Source: Paenibacillus sp. JZ16
GTDB taxonomy: Bacteria > Bacillota > Bacilli > Paenibacillales > Paenibacillaceae
Length of the DNA: 64,000 nucleotides
Assembly: GCF_015326965.1 (NCBI RefSeq)
Contig: NZ_CP017659.1
Location: 6,895,001-6,959,000, forward strand
Reading direction: 5' to 3'
Shown piece after piece: positions 25,909 to 34,774 of this stretch. Every line of letters starts with the position of its first letter. The first letter of the stretch is position 1. Below the pieces are notes generated by a model. That model had not been told where the DNA came from. It made no database searches and was given only the letters and a program-made list of their open reading frames with translations. Made by a program: the position numbers and the translations under genes.

Positions 25909-27330
25909 GTGGCTATAACATGTGATGTAGCAATTCTTGGCGGGGGAACCGGTGGATATGTTGCGGCCATCCGCGCAGCCCAGCTTGGTAAAAATGTGGT
26001 CATCATCGAGCAGGACAAACTGGGGGGGACCTGCTTGCACCGCGGCTGTATTCCGAGCAAATCTTTGCTTCGGAGTGCCGAGCTGTATGCAGAAATGAAG
26101 GATAGCGAGAGCTATGGCATCGAGACGGACGGGGTCCGGCTAGCGTTTGACAAAGTACAGAAGCGTAAAGACGGTATCGTCGCTCAGCTGCACCAGGGCG
26201 TTCAATATTTGATGCGCAAAAATAAAATTACCGTCGTGCAGGGCAAAGGGAGAGTTATCGGCCCGTCCATTTTCTCTCCGCGCAGCGGGGCAGTGGCGGT
26301 TGAGCTTCCGGACGGCGAGATGGAAACCGTGGTTCCCACTCATCTGATCATCGCAACCGGTTCGCGTCCGCGTCACTTACCGGGGCTAGAGCCTGACGGC
26401 ATACATATACTGACAAGCGACCATGCGCTTCAACTGGATGAGCTCCCTGCATCCATCATCATCGTAGGAGGCGGCGTAATCGGCGTGGAATGGGCCTCGA
26501 TGCTGAATGATTTTGGCGTTCAGGTCACGATTGTTGAAGCTTCGTCCCATCTGCTGCCAGCCGAAGACGAGGAAGTTGGACGGGAGCTGACAAAGATGCT
26601 CACCGCCAGAGGCGTAGAGGTTATCACCAACATTTCCATTCAAACCGATAGCTGTGAGATCCGGAATCAAAGCGTGTCCATCACGATTGAGCAAAAGGAC
26701 GATACCAGAACATTGTCAGCGGACAAGCTGCTCCTCTCTGTCGGGAGAATCGGTAACACTGAAAATATCGGGCTTGAAAATACCGACGTTCGGGTTGCGA
26801 ACGGCGTCATCGTGGTGAATGCCAATATGCAAACAACAGAACCCCATATTTACGCAATCGGCGATTGCATCGGGGGTCTTCAGCTTGCCCATGCAGCAAG
26901 CCACGAAGGGATAGCCGCGGTGAACCATCTGGCAGGCGAGAAGACGGAAGCCTACAGAAGCGAATGGATCCCTCGCTGCATCTATACCCGTCATGAGGTA
27001 GCCAGTGTCGGACTAACGGAGAAGCAGGCCAAAGAACGCGGACATGAGATCAGGATCGGAAAATTCCCGTTCTCGGCGATAGGCAAATCTTTGATCCACG
27101 GAACGAAGGAGGGTTTCGTGAAGGTTATTGCCGATCAGAAGACGCAGGATATTCTGGGCGTGCATATGATGGGTCCGCATGTTACGGAGCTGATCGGCGA
27201 AGCGGCACTGGCGCAAGTACTGGATGCGACTCCATGGGAAGTGGGAGCGGCGGTGCATGCCCATCCATCCTTATCCGAAATCATCGGTGAAGCGATGCTT
27301 GCGGTGGATGGACGAGCCATTGGATTATAA
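25909..27330 (+). CDS. lpdV: Dihydrolipoyl dehydrogenase (E3) of the branched-chain 2-oxoacid complex
   Basis: FAD enzyme that re-oxidises the dihydrolipoyl arm of E2 with NAD. 473 residues. FAD loop GGGTGGYVAAIRAAQLG, redox disulfide GGTCLHRGCIPSK, NAD loop IVGGGVIGVEWASML, and C-terminal His-Glu pair region AVHAHPSLSEI. GTG 25909 is chosen because GGAGGTG lies 6 bases upstream; ATG 25894 is in frame but overlaps that site. First gene of a bkd-like cluster. Confidence 0.93.
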   Translation: MAITCDVAILGGGTGGYVAAIRAAQLGKNVVIIEQDKLGGTCLHRGCIPSKSLLRSAELYAEMKDSESYGIETDGVRLAFDKVQKRKDGIVAQLHQGVQYLMRKNKITVVQGKGRVIGPSIFSPRSGAVAVELPDGEMETVVPTHLIIATGSRPRHLPGLEPDGIHILTSDHALQLDELPASIIIVGGGVIGVEWASMLNDFGVQVTIVEASSHLLPAEDEEVGRELTKMLTARGVEVITNISIQTDSCEIRNQSVSITIEQKDDTRTLSADKLLLSVGRIGNTENIGLENTDVRVANGVIVVNANMQTTEPHIYAIGDCIGGLQLAHAASHEGIAAVNHLAGEKTEAYRSEWIPRCIYTRHEVASVGLTEKQAKERGHEIRIGKFPFSAIGKSLIHGTKEGFVKVIADQKTQDILGVHMMGPHVTELIGEAALAQVLDATPWEVGAAVHAHPSLSEIIGEAMLAVDGRAIGL

Positions 27331-27384
27331 GGATAAGTACATCCTTTTGTGGAATCCCTCATTTCTTTTTGCCGAGAAAGGGAT

Positions 27385-27423
27385 TATAATAACATTAAGC
27401 CAAGTCTTAGTACCAGGTTTTAA
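27385..27423 (+). promoter_or_regulatory. Internal promoter with candidate FapR-type operator before bkdAA
   Basis: TATAAT (27385-27390) with a poor -35 TTTCTT (27362-27367, spacer 17). Seventeen bases further on, TTAGTACCAGGTTTTAA (27407-27423) matches the FapR operator palindrome as I remember it (left half perfect, two mismatches on the right). The 180-base gap between lpdV and bkdAA leaves room for a second start of transcription. Confidence 0.4.
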
Positions 27424-27510
27424 TACTTGATCAAATACGCCTTTAAACTTAGGTTACAAGGCGCGAAGGATCAAGCCTGAAGTCATGGCTCACATAAAGG
27501 AGGGATCTCC

Positions 27511-28539
27511 ATGAAAGAACATGAAACGGTTATGGCAAACAACAATAGGCATGAGCAGCTTGGACTGAGCGACGGACAAGTGCTAGACATGTACAAATAT
27601 ATGGTGCTGGCGCGAAAATTCGATGAGCGCAACCTGCTGCTGCAGCGTGCGGGCAAAATTAATTTTCACGTATCCGGGATCGGGCAGGAGACGTGTCAGG
27701 TTGCTGCTGCGTTTGCCCTCGACCGGGAGAAAGATTACTTTTTACCCTATTACCGCGACTATGGATTTGTATTGGCAGTGGGCATGACGCCTCGCGAACT
27801 GATGCTGTCGGCTTTTGCCAAGGCAGAGGATCCGAACAGCGGCGGACGGCAGATGCCTGGACACTTTGGCAGTAAACGCCTGCGAATTGTGACGGGCTCC
27901 AGCCCTGTAACCACACAGCTTCCGCATGCAGTGGGTATCGCACTGGCGGCGAAGATGCAGAAGAAGGATTTTGTATCGTTTGTTACGTTTGGCGAGGGCT
28001 CAAGCAATCAGGGGGATTTTCACGAGGGCTGCAACTTTGCGGGCGTTCACAAACTTCCTGTCATTATCATGTGCGAGAATAACCAATACGCCATTTCGGT
28101 GCCGCTTCATAAACAGATTAGCGGGAAGGTAAGCGACCGCGCGCTCGGTTATGGATTCCCTGGCATTCGAGTGGACGGCAACGATGCGCTCGAGGTCTAT
28201 GCAGCCGTAAAGGAAGCGCGTGAGCGTGCGATTCGCGGAGAAGGTCCAACACTGATCGAATCCATGATGTACCGTTTGTCTCCGCACTCCACATCGGATA
28301 ACGATTTGGCGTACCGGACAAAAGAAGAGGTCGAAGAGAACTGGAAGAAAGACGGCGTCGCCCGCTTTAAGAACTATTTGGTCGACTGCGGGCTCTGGGA
28401 CGAAGCACGCGATCAGGATCTGATTGCGCAATTAAACCTGGAGATCAAAGAAGCGACGGAATCTGCAGACTTGGCTCCATTTCCGAAGCCTGAAGATACG
28501 CTTCTTCACGTATATGCCGATGATGAAGGGGGCGTGTAA
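27511..28539 (+). CDS. bkdAA: Branched-chain 2-oxoacid dehydrogenase E1 alpha subunit
   Basis: With E1 beta it decarboxylates branched 2-oxoacids on thiamine diphosphate. 342 residues. QMPGHFGSKRLRIVTGSSPV and the ThDP motif GEGSSNQGDFHEGCNFAGV...CENNQYAIS are present, as is the phosphorylation-loop-like SPHSTSDND. AAAGGAGGG lies before ATG 27511. It produces branched acyl-CoA primers, the main fatty acids of this lineage. Confidence 0.92.
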   Translation: MKEHETVMANNNRHEQLGLSDGQVLDMYKYMVLARKFDERNLLLQRAGKINFHVSGIGQETCQVAAAFALDREKDYFLPYYRDYGFVLAVGMTPRELMLSAFAKAEDPNSGGRQMPGHFGSKRLRIVTGSSPVTTQLPHAVGIALAAKMQKKDFVSFVTFGEGSSNQGDFHEGCNFAGVHKLPVIIMCENNQYAISVPLHKQISGKVSDRALGYGFPGIRVDGNDALEVYAAVKEARERAIRGEGPTLIESMMYRLSPHSTSDNDLAYRTKEEVEENWKKDGVARFKNYLVDCGLWDEARDQDLIAQLNLEIKEATESADLAPFPKPEDTLLHVYADDEGGV

Positions 28540-28542
28540 AAG

Positions 28543-29529
28543 ATGGCGGTAATGGAATATATCGATGCAATTCGCCTGGCCATGAAGGAAGAGATGGAGC
28601 GTGACGAGTCCGTATTCGTGTTAGGCGAGGACGTAGGCGTCAAAGGCGGCGTGTTTACAACAACCAAGGGTTTGTTGGATCAGTTCGGCGAAATGAGGGT
28701 GCTTGATACCCCGCTCGCGGAGTCCGCGATTGCCGGTGTCGCTATCGGAGCGGCCATGTATGGCATGAAGCCGATTGCCGAGATGCAATATTCGGACTTC
28801 ATGTTCCCGGCAACCAATCAGATTATTAGTGAAGCAGCGAAAATCCGCTATCGTTCCAATAACGATTGGAGCTGTCCCGTCGTGATTCGTGCGCCGATCG
28901 GCGGCGGAATATTCGGGGGATTGTATCATTCCCAGTGCCCGGAATCGGTTTTCTTCGGAACGCCGGGATTGAAAATCGTTGCGCCGTACTCGGCCTATGA
29001 TGCGAAGGGGCTGCTGAAAGCTGCGATACGCGACCCGGATCCGGTACTGTTCTTTGAGAACAAAAAATGCTACAAGCTGATTACTGGCGATGTACCGGAA
29101 GATGATTACGTTGTACCGATCGGCAAAGCGAAATTGCTGCGCGAAGGGTCGGATATTACGGTGATCAGCTACAGTCTGCCGCTGCACTTTGCCATGCAGG
29201 CTGCCGAAGAGCTTGAGCAGGAAGAAGGCATCAGCGCGCATGTTCTGGATTTGCGTACGATACAGCCGCTTGACCGGGAAGCGATTATTGAAGCGGCCCG
29301 TGCAACGGGTAAAGTGCTGATCGTTCATGAAGATAATAAGACCGGCGGCGTCGGCGGGGAAGTAGCCGCGATTATTGCGGAGCACTGCCTCTATGATCTG
29401 GATGCCCCGATCATGCGCTTGTGCGGTCCGGATGTACCAGCTATGCCAATCAGTCCGCCGATGGAGAAATTCTTCATGCTTAACAAGGACAAAGTCAAAG
29501 AATCCATGCGTCAATTGGCGCTTTATTAA
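28543..29529 (+). CDS. bkdAB: Branched-chain 2-oxoacid dehydrogenase E1 beta subunit
   Basis: 328 residues, transketolase-like beta subunit. Seen: FVLGEDVGVKGGVFTTTKGL, DTPLAESAIAGVAIGAAMYG, RAPIGGGIFGGLYHSQ, and VHEDNKTGGVGGE near the C-terminus. Starts three bases after the bkdAA stop, so expression is coupled. Confidence 0.93.
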   Translation: MAVMEYIDAIRLAMKEEMERDESVFVLGEDVGVKGGVFTTTKGLLDQFGEMRVLDTPLAESAIAGVAIGAAMYGMKPIAEMQYSDFMFPATNQIISEAAKIRYRSNNDWSCPVVIRAPIGGGIFGGLYHSQCPESVFFGTPGLKIVAPYSAYDAKGLLKAAIRDPDPVLFFENKKCYKLITGDVPEDDYVVPIGKAKLLREGSDITVISYSLPLHFAMQAAEELEQEEGISAHVLDLRTIQPLDREAIIEAARATGKVLIVHEDNKTGGVGGEVAAIIAEHCLYDLDAPIMRLCGPDVPAMPISPPMEKFFMLNKDKVKESMRQLALY

Positions 29530-29546
29530 GAACAGGGAGTGTGAGC

Positions 29547-30953
29547 ATGTCACAAAATCAGAAATTGACCGATGTTACAATGCCTCAGCTGGCGGAATCC
29601 CTTGTTTCGGCGACCATTGCCAAGTGGCTGAAGAAGCCGGGGGATGCCATCGAGCAGTACGAACCGATCTGTGAAGTCATTACCGACAAAGTCAATGCCG
29701 AGATTCCATCCACCTTGGACGGCGTCATGGGAGAGATTCTTGCCCAGGAGGGCCAGACCGTCAATGTTGGCGAGATCATTTGCCGGATCTCTGTCGCTTC
29801 CGGTCAAGGGGCAGATCCTTCTCCCCAGCCGGCTGCAAGTGCTCCCGTGAGTCAGCATCAGGGAAGCGGCAGCGAAGAAGGTTCGATGCGTTTCCGGTAT
29901 TCCCCAGCTGTGCAAACACTGGCAGCCGAGCATCAGATTGATCTTTCGCGAGTACAGGGATCAGGCATGGGCGGCAGAATCACTCGTAAAGACGTACTGG
30001 CTTATATTGAAAAGGGAGGAGCAGCCCAAGGCCAAGGCGCTCCTGCCGGAGCAGCACCAGCCCAGAGCGCCCAGGCACCGAAAGAAACGATACAGCCTAG
30101 CGGGACTTCGCCGTTTCAAGGGCTGCAGCATCAGACGCCTGCGGAACCGTCGCCTCCACTTGGCACAGCTATTCCGGATGTGCGTCATTCCGGGCTGCAT
30201 TTGACGGAATCGCCGAAAATTCCAACCATCGAAGTGGAAGGAATGGAAGGCGGCAGATCGGAATACTTTATCGATGTTACGCCGATGCGTAATGCGATCG
30301 CCAGAAATATGCGTCAAAGCGTGACGGAGATTCCGCACGCGTGGACGATGATTGAGGTCGACGTGACCAATATCGTATTGCTGCGTAATCAGCTGAAGGA
30401 CGAGTTCAAGCGTAAGGAAGGGGTTAATCTGACCTACCTGGCCTTTTTGCTGAAAGCCGTTGTGAACGCAATTAAAGATTATCCGATCATGAATTCGTTC
30501 TGGGCCGTGGATAAAATCGTGGTGAAGCGCGATATCAATCTGTCCCTGGCCGTCGGAACAGAGGATTCCGTGCTGACGCCGGTCATCCACCGTGCCGACC
30601 AGAAGAATATTGCCGGCTTGGCTAGAGAGATCGAAGAGCTTGCACGCAAGACCCGTGAAGGCAAGCTGAAGCTAGACGACATGCAGGGCGGTACCTTTAC
30701 GGTGAACAATACGGGATCCTTCGGTTCGATTCTGTCTTATCCGATCATCAACTATCCGCAGGCTGCGATTCTAACGTTTGAATCCATTGTTAAAAAGCCT
30801 GTGGTCATCAATGATATGATCGCTGTTCGTTCAATGGCGAACCTGTGTCTTTCCCTCGATCATCGGATTTTGGATGGGGTTATCTGCGGAAGATTCCTGC
30901 AGCGGGTTAAGGATAACCTGGAAGGGTACACCCTGGATACGAAGCTTTATTAA
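29547..30953 (+). CDS. bkdB: Branched-chain 2-oxoacid dehydrogenase E2 (dihydrolipoyl acyltransferase)
   Basis: 468 residues. N-terminal lipoyl domain (about 1-80) with the acceptor Lys in EVITDKVNAEIPST; E1/E3-binding domain (about 115-150, RYSPAVQTLAAEHQIDLSRV); Ala/Pro/Gln-rich linker; catalytic domain with the active-site DHRILDG near the end and ITRKD motif in the binding domain. ATG 29547 is preferred over GTG 29541 because GGGAG is 7 bases before it. Its lipoyl group would be supplied by LipB, encoded next. Confidence 0.94.
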   Translation: MSQNQKLTDVTMPQLAESLVSATIAKWLKKPGDAIEQYEPICEVITDKVNAEIPSTLDGVMGEILAQEGQTVNVGEIICRISVASGQGADPSPQPAASAPVSQHQGSGSEEGSMRFRYSPAVQTLAAEHQIDLSRVQGSGMGGRITRKDVLAYIEKGGAAQGQGAPAGAAPAQSAQAPKETIQPSGTSPFQGLQHQTPAEPSPPLGTAIPDVRHSGLHLTESPKIPTIEVEGMEGGRSEYFIDVTPMRNAIARNMRQSVTEIPHAWTMIEVDVTNIVLLRNQLKDEFKRKEGVNLTYLAFLLKAVVNAIKDYPIMNSFWAVDKIVVKRDINLSLAVGTEDSVLTPVIHRADQKNIAGLAREIEELARKTREGKLKLDDMQGGTFTVNNTGSFGSILSYPIINYPQAAILTFESIVKKPVVINDMIAVRSMANLCLSLDHRILDGVICGRFLQRVKDNLEGYTLDTKLY

Positions 30954-31077
30954 TGTCTCTTCTATGCATCTGCGGACTGATTCTTCGGAAGAAGGTTCGC
31001 AGACGCCACTCATACCAAAGTCATTTACAGGAGCATTCATTGGTTAGTGGGAACCCTATGAAAGAAGGCGTTAGCAC

Positions 31078-31758
31078 ATGAATAAACCGTTAGATGTATC
31101 GTATACGCCGGTTGTAGATTATGGCATGGCTTGGGAGCTTCAAAAACAACATGTTTCCGCCATCGATCAGGGGGAGCAGCATGAATGCTTGATGCTCCTT
31201 CAACATCCTCCGACCTATACCATGGGGTCGCAGCGTCATCCGGAGCACTTGCTCTTAAGCAAAGAGGAATTGGAGAAGCAGGGCATCGGCTTGTTTGAAA
31301 TAGATCGTGGCGGTGACATTACATATCATGGTCCTGGACAGCTTGTCGGGTATCCGCTGTTACTGCTGGACGGCGGCAAGAATTTGAATCTGCACGGATT
31401 TCTGCGCGATGTGGAACAGGTCATCATCGATTACTTGGCATCATACAACATCGAAGCCGGCCGCAAACCCGAGTACACCGGGGTATGGGTAGGGGATCTG
31501 AAAATTTGCGCCATCGGCGTTAAATTCAATAAAGCCCGCCAGCATCGCGGATTTGTGACAAGCCATGGTTTTGCGTTTAATATTAAATCCGGGATCGCAG
31601 ACGCGGGATTCGCTGGAATCATTCCATGCGGTATACAGGAATATGGTGTAACTTCATTGGAAGACTGTACGGGGCGGGGTTTTGAAGTTGAGGAAGTAGC
31701 CCGGGAGATCGTGCCATTCTTCACCCGGGTATTTCCATATGAGGCTCGTTGGTTGTAA
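31078..31758 (+). CDS. lipB: Octanoyl-[ACP]:protein N-octanoyltransferase (lipoate synthesis)
   Basis: LipB moves octanoyl from ACP to lipoyl domains. 226 residues. Signature DRGGDITYHGPGQLVGYP, catalytic Lys in KICAIGVKF and catalytic Cys in IIPCGIQEYGVTS. Position after bkdB suggests it serves the E2 lipoyl domain. A hairpin (TCTGCG 30969-30974 with CGCAGA 30998-31003) sits between the two genes but lacks a T run. B. subtilis uses LipM/LipL instead, so a true LipB is a notable difference. Confidence 0.92.
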   Translation: MNKPLDVSYTPVVDYGMAWELQKQHVSAIDQGEQHECLMLLQHPPTYTMGSQRHPEHLLLSKEELEKQGIGLFEIDRGGDITYHGPGQLVGYPLLLLDGGKNLNLHGFLRDVEQVIIDYLASYNIEAGRKPEYTGVWVGDLKICAIGVKFNKARQHRGFVTSHGFAFNIKSGIADAGFAGIIPCGIQEYGVTSLEDCTGRGFEVEEVAREIVPFFTRVFPYEARWL

Positions 31759-31784
31759 CAGCAGGCGCTCGTAAATGCAGGGTG

Positions 31785-31886
31785 TCAGCGAAGGAATAAT
31801 GGCTCAAGGATAACCAGCAGTGTTGATCCGATCATCGCAATCAGCATGAGGTAGATAACAATTCGAAACCACTTTTTACGTTGCAT
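31785..31886 (-). CDS. prli42: Stressosome-associated micro-protein Prli42
   Basis: 33 residues on the minus strand: MQRKKWFRIVIYLMLIAMIG followed by STLLVILEPLFLR. Basic N-terminus, a single membrane helix and the (V/I)xYLMLxAMxxSTLL pattern match Prli42, the membrane anchor of the stressosome described in Listeria and found across Firmicutes. Perfect ribosome site AAAGGAG 7 bases before the ATG at 31886. It lies convergent with lipB, in front of the M20 peptidase gene. Too short for normal gene callers, so easily missed. Confidence 0.85.
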   Translation of the reverse strand: MQRKKWFRIVIYLMLIAMIGSTLLVILEPLFLR

Positions 31887-31998
31887 TGTGTAACTCCTTT
31901 GAAATAGGTTTAATGATGAACATACATGCAGCAGCATCATTCATTGTGATATAGATATAAAGACATTGTATCGTATCTGCGAAAGAGAGGGAAGTCCA

Positions 31999-33129
31999 GT
32001 GATCTCAGAAGAGCGTATCATCCAAGAGTTTATGGAATTGGTTCGTGTCGATAGTGAAACCAAGCATGAAGAAGAGATCTCCAAGGTTCTCAAACATAAA
32101 TTTTCCGTTCTTGGCTTTGACGTCATCGAAGATGATGCCAAAGAGAAGACAGGGCACGGAGCAGGAAATCTGATTATTACCTGGAAAGCGGACGAGGCGG
32201 CCTCGCAAGCGCCTAAACTGCTATTCACCTGCCATATGGACACCGTAACGCCCGGTAAAGGCATTAATCCGACCTTGGGTGATGATGGCTGGATTCGAAG
32301 TGATGGAACGACTATCCTCGGTGCTGATGACAAAGCGGGCATCGCCGCACTGCTGGAAGGTATTCGGGTTATCCGGGAAAATAACATTCCCCACGGACAA
32401 GTCCAGTTTGTCATTACGGTAGGTGAGGAATCGGGTTTGGTGGGAGCTCGTGCGCTTGACCCTGATGTTTTGGATGCCGATCTCGGCTTTGCCCTGGATT
32501 CCAACGGTGAATTAGGCTCCATTGCAGTTGCCGCACCGACCCAAGCAAAAATCAAAATGATTATCAAGGGCAAGTCGGCTCACGCCGGAGTGAACCCGGA
32601 GGATGGCATCAGTGCCATTCAAGTCGCTTCAAAAGCGATAGCCAAAATGAAGCTGGGACGCATCGACAAAGAAACCACGGCAAATATTGGCAAGTTCCAG
32701 GGTGGAGGCGCAACCAACATCGTCTGTGACCATGTTCAGATTGATGCTGAAGCACGCAGTATCGTTCAAGAGAAAGTGGATAAGCAAGTAAATGATATGC
32801 GTGAGGCGCTCGAAACTACCGTGCGGGAGTACAATGCCAATTGTGAGTTCATTAGCGAGATAGTCTACCCGGCTTTCAGTTTTAATGAACATGATGAGGT
32901 CGTTCAGCTTGCGCAGCGTGCCATCGGCGGTTTGGGCTTGCCCACCCGCACGTTCCGCTCCGGAGGCGGTAGTGACGCCAACATTTTTAACGGTCTTGGA
33001 ATTCCAACCGTCAATTTGGCGATTGGATATCAAGATATTCATACGACGCAGGAGCGGATTCAAGCTGCAGATTTGGTCAAGGCGGCGCAGATCGTTGTGG
33101 GGATCATCCAGGAAACAGCTAAGGCTTAG
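31999..33129 (+). CDS. M20 family metallopeptidase (PepT-like, YqjE-like)
   Basis: 376 residues from GTG 31999 (GAGAGGGA upstream). Zinc-binding pattern seen: His in FTCHMDTVTPG, Asp in LGADDKAGIAALLEG, Glu-Glu in VGEESGLVGA, and a late His in IHTTQERI. GKSAHAGVNPEDG is the dimerisation-domain hallmark. Likely di- or tripeptidase; B. subtilis YqjE is the closest guess. Convergent with the next gene, sharing a terminator. Confidence 0.9.
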   Translation: MISEERIIQEFMELVRVDSETKHEEEISKVLKHKFSVLGFDVIEDDAKEKTGHGAGNLIITWKADEAASQAPKLLFTCHMDTVTPGKGINPTLGDDGWIRSDGTTILGADDKAGIAALLEGIRVIRENNIPHGQVQFVITVGEESGLVGARALDPDVLDADLGFALDSNGELGSIAVAAPTQAKIKMIIKGKSAHAGVNPEDGISAIQVASKAIAKMKLGRIDKETTANIGKFQGGGATNIVCDHVQIDAEARSIVQEKVDKQVNDMREALETTVREYNANCEFISEIVYPAFSFNEHDEVVQLAQRAIGGLGLPTRTFRSGGGSDANIFNGLGIPTVNLAIGYQDIHTTQERIQAADLVKAAQIVVGIIQETAKA

Positions 33130-33156
33130 TCGACAAACAGGCAGAAGAAAAAGAAT

Positions 33157-33195
33157 AAAGCCCGCGGCGGACATTTGACGTCCCTGCGGGCTTTT
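33157..33195. terminator. Bidirectional terminator
   Basis: AAAGCCCGC (33157-33165) pairs with GCGGGCTTT (33186-33194); an inner GGAC/GTCC pairing extends the stem. Between convergent genes. Confidence 0.88.
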
Positions 33196-33206
33196 AGATT
33201 TGTCTG

Positions 33207-34418
33207 TTAATTCAAGGTTGCCATGGGTGATTGGTTCTCCCGTCTTTTTTGGGCAGGCGACCAAGTGGTATGCCAGTTCGTGTTCTCGACCACATGCAAT
33301 GCGGCATTGATGTTGTCTATGTATGGTTCAATCTCTTTTCTCGCCACTTCCGAGGAATACTGTTCCTCAAGACGGGCAGAGAGGGAGATCAAGGCTGACT
33401 GCAAATAACAAGCAGCTTCGCCGAATCGTATCTCTGTACGCCCGGGATAAGCCACTCTAAGCTGCTCGAACAGGGATGCAGCCTCATCATATTTTCCTTG
33501 ATCATATAAATGCTCTGCCGCTATAAAACATACTTTCATACAGTTGCTGTCCTGCTCTTGTAGCGGCAGCGCTTCCAATTGGTTTAATTTTGAAATTGCG
33601 AGTCCTCTGTAGCCTTCATCATAAAGAAAACAGATCAGAGCATAATAAGCATGCTCGCCGCTATGGGTAAGCAGATGTTCGGCTAGGGATATCATATTAA
33701 GCGTAACGGCAGCACGTGCTAATTCTAAAGTATCCGACATGGCGATAAATCGGTCAGGGATTGAATGGTTTATGTTCCACTCGCAGAGCTGCCTGATTCT
33801 GGCCAGCTGAGCTCCTTCAGACGTTCTTGGACGTGGCAGTTCGCGCAGGTGGTGAGTCGAGTCGCGAAGGTAACTGTCGATGAGCTGCATGGCTTCAGAT
33901 ACTTGACCCGTCATGATCAGGCAAGCTACATACTGGATACAGGTATCTGGATATAAACTCCCCTGTTTAGCAAAACAATGGGCAGCTTCCGGATAAGCTC
34001 CGATGTAGAATAGTGATCTGCCAACCATGATGTTGGAAGCCGGAAAGCTCCTTGTTTCGTCCAGGAGTCGTTCCCAAATCGTGTGGTCTGAAATCCCCTG
34101 CATGTGCAGGAGTGCAGCCCACTGGTTCAGAGCCTCTTGGACGTAGGTACCGGAATGCTGTACGACGGTTCTGAAAGCTTCCTCCGATTTGCCGAAGGAA
34201 CGCATCCGCATGCTCAATAACCCGTATTCGAGCCAGCTTAGATCAACTTCCTTCCAGCCCGAGCTCGTCATGTCGGTCGGGGCGGATTGCGCAGCTTCCT
34301 TGAAGCTCTTTAACGCCTTCTCAAGATACCCGCGTCTTTTGTACCACTTACCGCGCTCATATTCAGTTGAAGGTGGATTAGTGATTGGTTCGGTTTCAAT
34401 AATAGGTATATGTCGCAT
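33207..34418 (-). CDS. TPR-like protein of unknown function
   Basis: 403 residues on the minus strand. Helical-pair repeats of tetratricopeptide type are visible: YERGKWYKRRGYLEKALKSF, RSFGKSEEAFRTVV, YIGAYPEAAHCFAKQGSLYP, LYDQGKYDEAASLFEQLRVAYPGR. No signal peptide or membrane segment, so a cytoplasmic protein-protein scaffold is likely. The start at 34418 (MRHIPIIET) follows GGAGGCTT on the minus strand; ten more in-frame residues lie upstream. No function can be named. Confidence 0.8.
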   Translation of the reverse strand: MRHIPIIETEPITNPPSTEYERGKWYKRRGYLEKALKSFKEAAQSAPTDMTSSGWKEVDLSWLEYGLLSMRMRSFGKSEEAFRTVVQHSGTYVQEALNQWAALLHMQGISDHTIWERLLDETRSFPASNIMVGRSLFYIGAYPEAAHCFAKQGSLYPDTCIQYVACLIMTGQVSEAMQLIDSYLRDSTHHLRELPRPRTSEGAQLARIRQLCEWNINHSIPDRFIAMSDTLELARAAVTLNMISLAEHLLTHSGEHAYYALICFLYDEGYRGLAISKLNQLEALPLQEQDSNCMKVCFIAAEHLYDQGKYDEAASLFEQLRVAYPGRTEIRFGEAACYLQSALISLSARLEEQYSSEVARKEIEPYIDNINAALHVVENTNWHTTWSPAQKRRENQSPMATLN

Positions 34419-34521
34419 GTCGAAGCCTCCCAATGTTATAACACCCATATAGGTGTAAAGGTCATGGTCCGTATTCGAAAAAAATAGAAAAAAGTCGAAA
34501 ATCAGGTCGTAAGACCTAATT

Positions 34522-34680
34522 TCACCCCTTGTTTTCGTAAATATTTTTAGAAGACTTAGAAATTATATCCATGATTTTCGTTTCCGAGCCCCATTGCTGT
34601 TGCCATTGTTTCAGCATGATCCGTATCTGCCAAGCCTGTCCTACCATATGTACGGAATGATCCCCTTTGTAGCTTTTCAT
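34522..34680 (-). CDS. mciZ: Z-ring formation inhibitor MciZ
   Basis: 52 residues on the minus strand: MKSYKGDHSVHMVGQAWQIR, then IMLKQWQQQWGSETKIM and a Lys/Ser tail. The core VHMVGQAWQIRIMLKQW matches B. subtilis MciZ (VLVGKAWEIRAKLKEY), the 40-residue peptide that binds FtsZ and blocks Z-ring assembly during sporulation. The gene is divergent from nudF, and I recall mciZ lying near nudF in B. subtilis too. Ribosome site GAAGGAA before ATG at 34680. The stem AGGTC/GACCT (34504-34517) after the stop could be a weak terminator. Confidence 0.82.
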   Translation of the reverse strand: MKSYKGDHSVHMVGQAWQIRIMLKQWQQQWGSETKIMDIISKSSKNIYENKG

Positions 34681-34708
34681 GGGCAGGTTCCTTCTTTCTT
34701 GTAAATTT

Positions 34709-34717
34709 TGATATAAT
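34709..34717 (+). promoter_or_regulatory. Extended -10 promoter of nudF
   Basis: TGATATAAT at 34709-34717, 58 bases before nudF. No good -35. It lies back to back with the start of mciZ. Confidence 0.5.
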
Positions 34718-34774
34718 ACACCTTATGCAATAGCATGGTCAGTCATGCCGTTTTTAAACAAAGGAGGTCATTTT

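Noticed and set aside
27331..27510. T-box riboswitch between lpdV and bkdAA
   Set aside because: The conserved T-box sequence and specifier stem are not present.
28621..29553. 310-codon open frame opposite bkdAB
   Set aside because: Same reason: complete overlap with a clear E1 beta gene and no family resemblance.
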